From CAZMGT01 sp964565895 (GTDB lineage Bacteria; Armatimonadota; Zipacnadia; UBA1398; CAZMGT01): DNA of 64,000 nt. Each line of letters starts with the position of its first letter. Position 1 is the first letter of the stretch. The notes beneath the pieces were generated by a model. That model had not been told where the DNA came from and ran no database searches. It worked only from the letters and a program-made list of their open reading frames with translations. This document shows, in pieces, positions 9,401 through 16,142 of this stretch. The stretch covers positions 62,001 through 126,000 of the forward strand of contig CAZMGT010000002.1 of the NCBI GenBank assembly GCA_964565895.1, in the 5' to 3' direction. A program made the position numbers and the translations under genes.

Positions 9401-11409
9401 GGGGCTTTCTCGCGCAAGAGGGCGAGCTGCTCTTCGGGAGCGTTGGCAATACCCTGGAGAGCTCTCGCCTTTTCGCGCTAAACAAGAGCGACGGCCGCCT
9501 GCGCTGGCTCTACAACGCCGAGCAAGCAATAGAACACAACGCGATTGCCATCTCCCAGGGCCGCGTGTTCCTCATCGACCGCACGAGCACAGAGGCCATG
9601 GACCGCGCGCGCCGGCGCGGCGAGAAGGTGCGCTTTTCGGCAAAGCTCGTCGCGCTGGACGCGCGCACGGGCGACAAACTGTGGGAGACGACGGAGGAGA
9701 TCGGCCCGCGGCGCAACCTGTGGTGCGCGCAGGGTATTGTCCTGGCCAGCAACGCCGATGGGATGAGCGCCTATGCGGCGAGCGACGGCCGGCTGCTTTG
9801 GAGCAGGCGCGCCTCGGCGCAGCGATATCCGGTAATCGTGGGCAAGACGATCTACGCCCAGCCCTATGCCTATGACCTGCTCACTGGCGCCCAACTGACG
9901 CGCCTCCATCCCGTGCTCGGCGAGCGCGTCCCATGGAGCTTCCGCAGGGCTTATGGCTGCGGCTATGTCTCCGCCGCGCCCTCGATGCTCTTCTTCCGCT
10001 CGGGCGTGGTTGGCTTTTACGATCTGCTCGGCGACAGCGGGATTCACAACTTCGCGGGCATCCGCCCCGGCTGCTTTATCAACATTATCGCCGCGGGCGG
10101 GCTTGTCCTCATCCCCGAGGCGAGCAGCGCCTGCACCTGCAGCTACAACTATCAGACCAGCGTGGCCCTTGCCCCCGCGCAAAAGCAGGAGGACTGGTCC
10201 GTCTTCTCCCGCTCGGTAGACACGGCCACGGGCATTGTCCGCCAGCTTGCCGTGAATTTCGGCGCCCCAGGCGACCGCCGCGACGCCCAGGGCAAAATGT
10301 GGTTTGGCTATCCGCGTCCCTCTTTTGCCTACGCTGCCCCCGTGCCGCTTTCTGTCGCCGCAAGAGGAAACAACGCGCGGGTCGAGTACTACCACCACAA
10401 CGCCGATTTCCTGACCATCAAGAACAGCCGGCGGCCCTGGCTCCATGCCTCCGGCTGCGAAACTCAGGGGACGCTGAGCCTTACCGTTCGCCTAGCCAAC
10501 CCCGTGGTTGCTCTCCCTTGCGCTCAGCCCCCGCGAATCGATGGGCAGATGAACGACAAGTGCTGGGACGGCCAGCAAAGGCTTGTATTCGCCGCGGGGG
10601 GCGACAGGAAGCAGCCCCGGGCGAGTGTTTTCCTACGCAGCGCGGGCGACACCCTCTACGCCTGCCTCAAGCGCGAGCCGGCCAAGCAGGAAGGCAAACC
10701 CCTCGCCTGGACGGCGAAAACCAAGGGCGGCGACGCGCCCGTGTGGCGCGACGACAGCTGGCTTTTGCTCCTCAGCGACGAGCAGCAGAAGACGCTGCTC
10801 TGCTTCGGCATCTCCGTCTCGGGCGCGCGCTACGACGCCCGCTGTATTTACGCCCGCGACAAGGCCCTCTCCGCGAGCTGGAACGGCAACTGGCGGAGCG
10901 CCGTGGGCCGCGGGCCAGACGGGTCGTGGGTTGCGGAGCTCGCCCTTCCCTTGGCCACCCTGCGCCAGGCGGGGCTAGATAGCGCGCGGCTGACGATAAA
11001 CATCGTCGGGATAAACCGCACGGGCGTGGGGCCGGATACAATCGTCCTCACCTATCCCGGGCTTGCCGGGTGGACGCGCTGCGAGCACCTTCTCCCGTTA
11101 ACCATCGGGGCGCAGGCCAACCCTCTGCCGTGGCCCTATACCGTCATCCTGCACTTCGCGGAGCTGGAAAATGTGCGCAGGGGCGAGCGCGTGTTCGACG
11201 TAAAGATTCAAGGGCAAACGGTGCTCGAGAACTTCGACATCGTCGCCGCTGCGGGCGAGCGGGCGTGCGCCATAACAAAGGCGTTTCGCGGGATTAGCGC
11301 TGCCGACAAGATAACGATTGAGCTTGTGCCCAAGCGCAGGGGAGGGCAGAGCGGGCCGCAGCTCTGCGCGCTGGAGGTCTTTGCCCAAGAGGGCAAACCT
11401 GCGGACTAG
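6496..11409 (+). CDS. Giant secreted PQQ-type beta-propeller protein with methyltransferase-like, CBM9-like and malectin-like domains
   Basis: 1637 aa, ATG after GGGAGGG, with a signal peptide (residues 1-25). Order: propeller 1 (26-450) starting DWPTYRHDAARSG and with blades such as GKVYALDAATGAERWSF; a Pro/Ala linker (~452-465); a Rossmann methyltransferase-like domain (~470-625; GYCLVAGGNAAQLAL to EIYRVLRPCGGVAYV); DWTHQFADAGRSG and propeller 2 (~640-755 and ~955-1250), split by an inserted CBM9/DOMON-like domain (~757-948). Then come a second CBM9-like domain (RIDGQMNDKCWDG, ~1336-1520) and a malectin-like domain (LHFAELENVRRGERVFDV, ~1543-1637). The propellers lack an obvious dehydrogenase signature. 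Two carbohydrate-binding folds point to an extracellular glycan function. The methyltransferase-like fold in an exported protein is odd. It is related in design to the gene at 16143. Confidence 0.8.
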   Translation: MKQTPFAATFALFATLVASAQTFAADWPTYRHDAARSGITAEQPPLPLRQCWAYTPRHGPQPAWPEPGKEPNRLDFDYAFQVAVAQGLVLFGSSADGKVYALDAATGAERWSFFTNAPVRFAPTVYQGRVYVASDDGWLYCLAAADGKLLWKFRGAPRAEMLLGNGRMISRWPLRCGVCIVDGVAYFAAGMWPSEGVIIYALDAERGTVLWKNDSASSMYMKLPHTGAEAIAGVAPQGYILASQDLLFIPTGRSVPAGFSRTTGRLLHYRAAENKFNGGTWATAWGTLVFGQQHVHGPDIDVWLGERAPGRSDGLVAWDGRTGAALLKLNGKHLLVATADTLYTAGADGLSALGVDLRAVAAGGKATPKKKWQAPARRIYSLILAGKLLIAGANGEVFATDAQTGKKLWSAQVPGEARGLAVADGRLFVSLDTGQIICFARQPVAPAAQPSPPKPSPAPAQAALAREIIADCGISQGYCLVAGGNAAQLALALATLEGARLDIYCFVPNAQQAAAARELLDAAGVYGVRATVHEAASASAGSGGGFLSDLPYASFFADLVIVDGAAITNRAAAAEIYRVLRPCGGVAYVVGQGAEQARRLLAQAGVPPAEVNPWRGGIKLVRGPLPGAGDWTHQFADAGRSGCASDKLVRWPLRLLWFGGPGPARMMSRHWKSPAPISTNGRLFILAQNSVIAVNAYNGRELWSVPIPNVGIKFAQASGSNICADSDSVYVSTGSICLQLDARTGRQRRIFRFPVKTEQLSLAQQQTFELQANAQNSGTITLERAQEGLRLTLRTRDAKVTAADGWELFFDFRQEAQRGGLYSAGAAHIVVTPAPGAGKPAAWAPGPAHFPPKYIDRRGHPEAPRIAPPPCPKLTLSGRRVAGGTEVSLLIPWSEVARVAGAVPESFGFAAVLNCSDDGQRVTRRVYKFARPDSYRLTDGWATIYLSRQAAPAGDERLLAPEAVRGRIWGFLAQEGELLFGSVGNTLESSRLFALNKSDGRLRWLYNAEQAIEHNAIAISQGRVFLIDRTSTEAMDRARRRGEKVRFSAKLVALDARTGDKLWETTEEIGPRRNLWCAQGIVLASNADGMSAYAASDGRLLWSRRASAQRYPVIVGKTIYAQPYAYDLLTGAQLTRLHPVLGERVPWSFRRAYGCGYVSAAPSMLFFRSGVVGFYDLLGDSGIHNFAGIRPGCFINIIAAGGLVLIPEASSACTCSYNYQTSVALAPAQKQEDWSVFSRSVDTATGIVRQLAVNFGAPGDRRDAQGKMWFGYPRPSFAYAAPVPLSVAARGNNARVEYYHHNADFLTIKNSRRPWLHASGCETQGTLSLTVRLANPVVALPCAQPPRIDGQMNDKCWDGQQRLVFAAGGDRKQPRASVFLRSAGDTLYACLKREPAKQEGKPLAWTAKTKGGDAPVWRDDSWLLLLSDEQQKTLLCFGISVSGARYDARCIYARDKALSASWNGNWRSAVGRGPDGSWVAELALPLATLRQAGLDSARLTINIVGINRTGVGPDTIVLTYPGLAGWTRCEHLLPLTIGAQANPLPWPYTVILHFAELENVRRGERVFDVKIQGQTVLENFDIVAAAGERACAITKAFRGISAADKITIELVPKRRGGQSGPQLCALEVFAQEGKPAD

Positions 11410-11459
11410 CCTGGGCTAAACGAAGCTGGGCCGGCCGAGGAGTGCGGAGGTCTTACCCC

Positions 11460-12998
11460 GTGAAGCACGAGCAAGTGCTTGTCTTAGATTTCGGCGCGCA
11501 ATATGCCCAGCTCATTGCTCGGCGCGTGCGCGAGTGTGGCGTATATGCGGAGATCGTCGCCCACGACATTAGCGCGGCTGAGCTGCGCGCGCGCCGGCCC
11601 CGAGGGCTAATTTTCTCCGGCGGGCCGGCGAGCGTCCTTGCCCCCGGGGCCCCGCGCCCCGATCCCCAAGTGTTCCAGTTGGGCATCCCCATCTTGGGCA
11701 TCTGCTACGGCATTCAGCTTATGGCCCACATGCTTGGCGGCGAAGTGGCCCGCGCGCACGGGCGCGAATATGGCCCGGCTCAGCTTGAGGTGCTCGACCC
11801 CGATGTTTTGTTTTCCGACCTCCCCCGAAAGATGACCGTCTGGATGAGCCACGGCGACCGCGTGGTGCGCCTGCCCGAGGGATTTGCGGCTATCGCGCGC
11901 ACCGAAGCGGTAGACATCGTCGCCGCGGCAAACTTGGAGAAAAAGCTGTTTGGCGTGCAGTTTCACCCCGAAGTCACGCACACCGAGCACGGAAAGAAGA
12001 TCATCGCGAACTTTCTCTTCCGCGCCTGCCGCTGCTCCGGCGACTGGAAAATGGAGGACTTTATCCAAACCACCGTGGCCGACATTCGCCGCACCGTGGG
12101 CGAGGGCCGCGTCCTCTGCGGCATCTCCGGCGGGGTAGACTCCGCGGTAACCGCGGTGCTTTGCCACCGCGCGATAGGCGAGCGGCTGGACTGCGTCATG
12201 GTGGACAACGGCTTGCTCCGCGCGGGCGAGGTCGAGGAGGTGCGCGCGGCGCTCGCCGCGCTCGGCGTAAGGCTCCATGTCGTCGACGCCGCGCAGAGGT
12301 TCCTCTCCGCGCTCGCCGGAGTAACCGACCCGGAACAAAAGCGGCGGATCATCGGCCACACGTTCATCGACGTGTTTCGCGCGGAAGCGGAGCGTCTGGG
12401 CAAGCCGGAGTTCCTCGCCCAGGGAACGCTCTATCCGGACGTTATCGAAAGCCGCTCGCCGCGGGGCGGGCCCTCGGCGACGATCAAAAGCCACCACAAC
12501 GTAGGCGGGCTGCCCGAGGACATGGAGTTTAAGCTCGTCGAGCCCCTGCGCTCGCTGTTTAAGGACGAGGTGCGCGAGGTGGGGCGGCTGCTTGGGCTGC
12601 CCGAGAACATCGTCCGCCGCCAGCCGTTTCCCGGCCCGGGGCTCGCCGTGCGCGTCGTGGGCGAGGTCACTGAGCAGCGGCTAAACACGCTCCGCGCGGC
12701 AGACCGCATCGTGCGCGAGGAGGTAGAGCGCGCCGAGCTTGGCTTTGACGTGTGGCAGGCGTTTGCCGTGCTTCTGCCGGTGCGCTCCGTGGGCGTAATG
12801 GGCGACGAGCGGACCTACGAAAACGCCGTCGTCGTGCGCGTGGTAACCTCGGAGGATGGGATGACGGCGGACTGGGCGCGGCTGCCCGCGGACCTCCGTG
12901 CCCGTGTTTCCGCGCGCATCGTAAACGAAGTAAAGGGCGCCTGCCGCGTGGTTTATGACATAACCTCCAAACCTCCGGGGACGATCGAGTGGGAGTAG
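11460..12998 (+). CDS. guaA: GMP synthase (glutamine-hydrolysing)
   Basis: About 512 aa, the normal length. It converts XMP, ATP and glutamine to GMP. The N-terminal class I amidotransferase domain has the nucleophile Cys in GICYGIQ, the catalytic His in QFHPEVTHTE, and FSGGP. The ATP-pyrophosphatase domain carries the P-loop ISGGVDSAV. The C-terminal dimerisation domain ends YDITSKPPGTIEWE, as in typical GuaA. GTG 1146 0 has a GGAGG nine bases upstream (start at base 11460); an upstream in-frame GTG at 11442 lies too close to its purine stretch. It is followed after four bases by hisH, so guaA-hisH-hisF form an operon for purine and histidine synthesis, pathways linked through AICAR. Confidence 0.97.
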   Translation: MKHEQVLVLDFGAQYAQLIARRVRECGVYAEIVAHDISAAELRARRPRGLIFSGGPASVLAPGAPRPDPQVFQLGIPILGICYGIQLMAHMLGGEVARAHGREYGPAQLEVLDPDVLFSDLPRKMTVWMSHGDRVVRLPEGFAAIARTEAVDIVAAANLEKKLFGVQFHPEVTHTEHGKKIIANFLFRACRCSGDWKMEDFIQTTVADIRRTVGEGRVLCGISGGVDSAVTAVLCHRAIGERLDCVMVDNGLLRAGEVEEVRAALAALGVRLHVVDAAQRFLSALAGVTDPEQKRRIIGHTFIDVFRAEAERLGKPEFLAQGTLYPDVIESRSPRGGPSATIKSHHNVGGLPEDMEFKLVEPLRSLFKDEVREVGRLLGLPENIVRRQPFPGPGLAVRVVGEVTEQRLNTLRAADRIVREEVERAELGFDVWQAFAVLLPVRSVGVMGDERTYENAVVVRVVTSEDGMTADWARLPADLRARVSARIVNEVKGACRVVYDITSKPPGTIEWE

Positions 12999-13002
12999 AG
13001 GC

Positions 13003-13629
13003 GTGATCGGGATCGTTGAGTACGGGATGGGGAACCTGCGCAGCGTGGAGATCGGCTTGCGCCGGGCGGGCGCCGAGGCAAAGCTTATCTGCCGGCCGGA
13101 GGAGCTGGAGCAGTGCGCCGGGGTGGTGCTCCCCGGCGTGGGCGCGTTCGGCCAGGGGATGGAAAACCTCCGGCGGCAGGGGCTGGTCGAGCCTCTTCGC
13201 CGGTGGGCCGCGGGAGACAAGCCGTTTTTGGGCATTTGCCTCGGGCTGCAGCTTCTTTTCGAGCAGAGCGAGGAGAGCGAGAACACGCCCGGCCTGGGGG
13301 CCATTGCCGGCCGCGTCGTGCGCTTCTCCAGCGTAGACAAGGTCCCCCACATGGGCTGGAACAGCGTGGAGCACGGCCCCGCGGCGCAAACCTCGCCCTA
13401 TGCCCCAGCGCTGCCCCACGGCGAATATTTTTACTTCGTCCACTCCTACTACGTCGTGCCCGAGGACGAGGCCGTGGTCCTCGGGACAACGGAATATGGC
13501 ACGCGGTTCGCCTCGGCGATAGGGCGCGGGCTGCTTGTGGCCACGCAGTTTCACCCGGAGAAGAGCGGCGAGGTGGGGCTTGAGTTTCTAAAACGCTTTG
13601 TGGCCATCGCGGAGGGCGAAAAATGCTAA
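13003..13629 (+). CDS. hisH: Imidazole glycerol phosphate synthase, glutaminase subunit
   Basis: 208 aa, normal length. It supplies ammonia from glutamine to HisF. MIGIVEYGMGNLRSV is the typical N-terminus, PGVGAFGQGM the oxyanion region, the nucleophile Cys is in GICLGLQLLF, and the catalytic His/Glu pair is in QFHPEKSG. It starts with GTG four bases after guaA, with GGAG in range. Its stop overlaps the hisF start by seven bases, so the two subunits are translationally coupled. No other his genes are in the window. HisH/HisF-like pairs also exist in surface-sugar pathways, but the HisF partner has normal histidine-pathway motifs. Confidence 0.96.
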   Translation: MIGIVEYGMGNLRSVEIGLRRAGAEAKLICRPEELEQCAGVVLPGVGAFGQGMENLRRQGLVEPLRRWAAGDKPFLGICLGLQLLFEQSEESENTPGLGAIAGRVVRFSSVDKVPHMGWNSVEHGPAAQTSPYAPALPHGEYFYFVHSYYVVPEDEAVVLGTTEYGTRFASAIGRGLLVATQFHPEKSGEVGLEFLKRFVAIAEGEKC

Positions 13630-14381
13630 CCAAGCGCATTATCCCATGCCTCGATGTCGCCGGCGGCCGGGTGGTGAAGGGGATTCGCTTTCAAAACCTG
13701 CGCGATGCCGGCGACCCGGCCGACCAGGCGGAGATCTATAGCCGCGAGGGCGCCGACGAGCTCGTCTTCTTGGACATTACAGCTACCGTTGAGGCGCGCA
13801 AGACGATCTGCGAGATCGTCGAGCGCGTCGCCGAGCGTGTGATGATCCCCCTCACCGTGGGCGGCGGAATCCGCACGGTGGAGGACGCCACGGTGGTGCT
13901 GCACTCCGGCGCAGACAAGGTGTCCATCAACACAGCCGCGGTGCGCCAGCCGGAGATCTTGACCATCCTCAGCGAGCGGTTCGGGGCGCAGTGCGTGGTC
14001 TCGGCGATCGACGCCAAACGGCGCCCCGGCGGAGGATGGGAGGTTTACGTAAACGCCGGGCGCACGCCCACGGGCAAGGACGCTTTGCTCTGGGCCGAGG
14101 AGGTGGAGCGGCTCGGCGCGGGAGAGATTCTCCTCACGAGCATGGACTACGACGGCACGAAGGACGGTTACGACCTGGAGCTTCTCGCGGAGGTGAGCAA
14201 GCGGGTGAGCATTCCCGTAATTGCCTCCGGCGGGGCAGGAAATCCCGAGCACTTCTACGAAGCAGTAACAGTGGGGCAGGCCGACGCCGTGCTCGCGGCG
14301 TCTATCTTCCACTACGGCGAGTACACCATCAGGGAGGTTAAGGAGTATCTTCGGGCGCGAGGCGTGCCGGTGAGGTTATAG
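13623..14381 (+). CDS. hisF: Imidazole glycerol phosphate synthase, cyclase subunit
   Basis: 252 aa, the normal length of this (beta/alpha)8 barrel. It converts PRFAR and ammonia to imidazole glycerol phosphate and AICAR. The catalytic Asp residues are in IIPCLDVAGGRVVKG (D11) and VVSAIDAKR (about D130). The phosphate-binding loops are LTVGGGIRT and IASGGAGN, and the C-terminal GEYTIREVKEYL is typical. It overlaps hisH by seven bases and is the last gene of the guaA operon. A promoter for glnA begins about six bases after its stop. Confidence 0.97.
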   Translation: MLTKRIIPCLDVAGGRVVKGIRFQNLRDAGDPADQAEIYSREGADELVFLDITATVEARKTICEIVERVAERVMIPLTVGGGIRTVEDATVVLHSGADKVSINTAAVRQPEILTILSERFGAQCVVSAIDAKRRPGGGWEVYVNAGRTPTGKDALLWAEEVERLGAGEILLTSMDYDGTKDGYDLELLAEVSKRVSIPVIASGGAGNPEHFYEAVTVGQADAVLAASIFHYGEYTIREVKEYLRARGVPVRL

Positions 14382-14387
14382 AGGGGG

Positions 14388-14417
14388 TTGATCATACTCA
14401 CCCGATTTGTGTATAAT
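14388..14417 (+). promoter_or_regulatory. Sigma70-type promoter for glnA
   Basis: A -35-like TTGATC (14388-14393) is followed by an 18-base spacer and a perfect -10 TATAAT (14412-14417). It lies just after hisF and faces glnA. Transcription would start near 14424, giving a leader of about 200 bases. Confidence 0.7.
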
Positions 14418-14423
14418 TATGCA

Positions 14424-14622
14424 CGCCGCAGCGAAAGCTGTTTTGGGCAGAGGCAAAACTCCTCCAAAACTGGCGTTAAAAACCCGTTTTTCGGCGGGAG
14501 GTGAGAGCCAGCGAGGGTTCTTTTAAAGCTGGCGCGGCTTAGTCCGCGGCAAAGCGATATCAAACCGTTAGTGCGATATTAAAAGCAGTCCCTGAATAAA
14601 CTTACGAAAGGAAGCCTATCGA
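14424..14622 (+). promoter_or_regulatory. Long structured 5' leader of glnA with alternative pairings
   Basis: The leader holds several complementary segments. GCCAGC at 14507-14512 can pair with CTGGC at 14470-14474 or, more strongly, with GCTGGC at 14528-14533, so two exclusive folds are possible. CCTCC (14461-14465) faces GGAGG (14497-14501). CGCGG/CCGCG (14533-14537 and 14544-14548) forms a small hairpin. Two GCGATAT copies lie at 14554 and 14573, 19 bases apart. AAAGGAAG eight bases before the ATG is the ribosome site. No known riboswitch class was recognised. Confidence 0.35.
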
Positions 14623-15945
14623 ATGACGCGCGAGGAAATCTTCAAGATCGCCGAAGAGCGCAACGTGCGGTTCATTCGCATGTGGTTTACCGACGTTTTG
14701 GGGTTTTTGAAAAGCTTCGCCATCCCCGTCGAGGAGTTGGACACCGCGCTCGACGAGGGAATGGGCTTCGACGGCTCCTCGATCGAAGGCTACGCGCGCA
14801 TCGAGGAGAGCGACATGATCGCCAAGCCCGACCCGGACACGTTCGCCATTCTCCCCTGGCGGTCCAACGGCGAGTTCTCCGTAGCGCGCATGTTTTGCGA
14901 CATCCTCACCCCAGAGGGCGAGCACTACCAGGGCGACCCCCGCTGGGCGCTTAAGCGCAACCTAAAGAAGGCCGCGGATATGGGCTTTACGTTCTACGTC
15001 GGGCCGGAGCTAGAGTACTTCTACTTCAAGGACTGCGAGAACCCCAAGGCCCTGGACCAAGGCGGATATTTCGACCTCACGCCCCTCGATGTGGCCAGCG
15101 ACATGCGCCGCGACACGATCCTCGCCCTGAAGAGCATGGGCATTAACGTGGAATATAGCCACCACGAGGTGGCCCCGAGCCAGCATGAGATCGACCTGCG
15201 CTATATGGAAGGCCTGGCCATGGCCGACGCGGTGATGACCTATCGCCTGGCCGTGAAGGAGGTCGCCCAGAAGTACGGGGTTTACGCGACGTTCATGCCC
15301 AAGCCCATTTTCGGGATGAACGGGAGCGGGATGCACACGCACCAGTCGCTCTTCCGCGGGGAGGAGAACGCGTTCTTCGACCCCAACGACGAGTATAACT
15401 TGTCCGACGTGGGCAAGTCGTACATCGCCGGGCTGCTCACCCATGCGCGGGAGATTTGCTCTGTCGTGGCGCAGTGGGTAAACTCTTATAAGCGCCTGGT
15501 GCCCGGCTACGAGGCGCCGGTGTATATTTCCTGGGGGCGGCGCAACCGCTCGGCGCTGGTGCGCGTGCCCATGTATAAGCCGGGGAAGGCGAAGGCCACC
15601 CGCGCGGAGTTCCGCTGCCCCGATCCCGCGTGCAACCCCTATCTTGCGTTTTCGGTAATGCTTGCCGCGGGGTTGAAGGGCATCGAGGAGGGCTATGAGC
15701 TGCCCGAGCCCATCGAGGAGGACATCTACGAGTTCTCGCCCGAGGCGCGCGCGGAGAAGGGCATCGTCTCGCTTCCCGACAATTTGGCCGAGGCCATTGC
15801 CGAGACGGAGAAGAGCGAGCTCGTGCGCGAGGCGCTGGGCGACCACATTTTCCAAAAGTTCATTGCCAACAAAAAGATCGAGTGGGATCGCTATCGCACA
15901 CACGTGAGCGAGTACGAGATAAAGGCGTACCTGCCCGTCCTCTAA
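14623..15945 (+). CDS. glnA: Glutamine synthetase type I (GSI-alpha-like)
   Basis: 440 aa, the short GSI-alpha length. It makes glutamine from glutamate, ammonia and ATP. Signature motifs are GFDGSSIEGYARIEESDM, the metal/glutamate-binding VGPELEYF, the ATP-site KPIFGMNGSGMHTHQSLF, and VNSYKRLVPGYEAPVYISW. The adenylylation motif N-L-Y-D-L-P is replaced by DIYEFSPEAR, so GlnE-type control is unlikely; feedback control as in Bacillus-type enzymes is more probable. It is monocistronic, with its own promoter at 14388, a long structured leader, and a strong terminator 23 bases after the stop. Confidence 0.97.
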   Translation: MTREEIFKIAEERNVRFIRMWFTDVLGFLKSFAIPVEELDTALDEGMGFDGSSIEGYARIEESDMIAKPDPDTFAILPWRSNGEFSVARMFCDILTPEGEHYQGDPRWALKRNLKKAADMGFTFYVGPELEYFYFKDCENPKALDQGGYFDLTPLDVASDMRRDTILALKSMGINVEYSHHEVAPSQHEIDLRYMEGLAMADAVMTYRLAVKEVAQKYGVYATFMPKPIFGMNGSGMHTHQSLFRGEENAFFDPNDEYNLSDVGKSYIAGLLTHAREICSVVAQWVNSYKRLVPGYEAPVYISWGRRNRSALVRVPMYKPGKAKATRAEFRCPDPACNPYLAFSVMLAAGLKGIEEGYELPEPIEEDIYEFSPEARAEKGIVSLPDNLAEAIAETEKSELVREALGDHIFQKFIANKKIEWDRYRTHVSEYEIKAYLPVL

Positions 15946-15967
15946 CCACCCCAACCCACCACCGACC

Positions 15968-16004
15968 TGTGGGCCGGCTCTCTGCCCCCCGGAGCCGGCC
16001 CACA
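15968..16004 (+). terminator. Rho-independent-like terminator of glnA
   Basis: A perfect 13-bp inverted repeat, TGTGGGCCGGCTC / GAGCCGGCCCACA, with an 11-base loop, is followed by CCTCATTTTCTG. The T-run is short, but stem length and position just after glnA support termination. Confidence 0.75.
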
Positions 16005-16071
16005 CCTCATTTTCTGTTGCGCCTTCCCCGTTGCTGAACATCGGCGTTGTTTGCGCGTCAGGGGTGGCAGG

Positions 16072-16100
16072 TTTTAAGATTCGTCTGCCCAGGATATACT
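16072..16100 (+). promoter_or_regulatory. Weak possible promoter for the propeller gene at 16143
   Basis: A TATACT box (16095-16100) lies 17 bases after TTTTAA (16072-16077), between the glnA terminator and the next start codon. The -35 match is poor. Confidence 0.35.
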
Positions 16101-16142
16101 TGCTCGGGCCGCCCATCCTGTTTCCTGACGAGGTGGCTGGTT

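Noticed and set aside
13003..14381. HisH/HisF pair as part of a surface-sugar (WbuY/WbuZ-like) pathway
   Set aside because: HisF keeps all histidine-pathway residues and the pair is joined to guaA, so histidine synthesis is the simpler reading.
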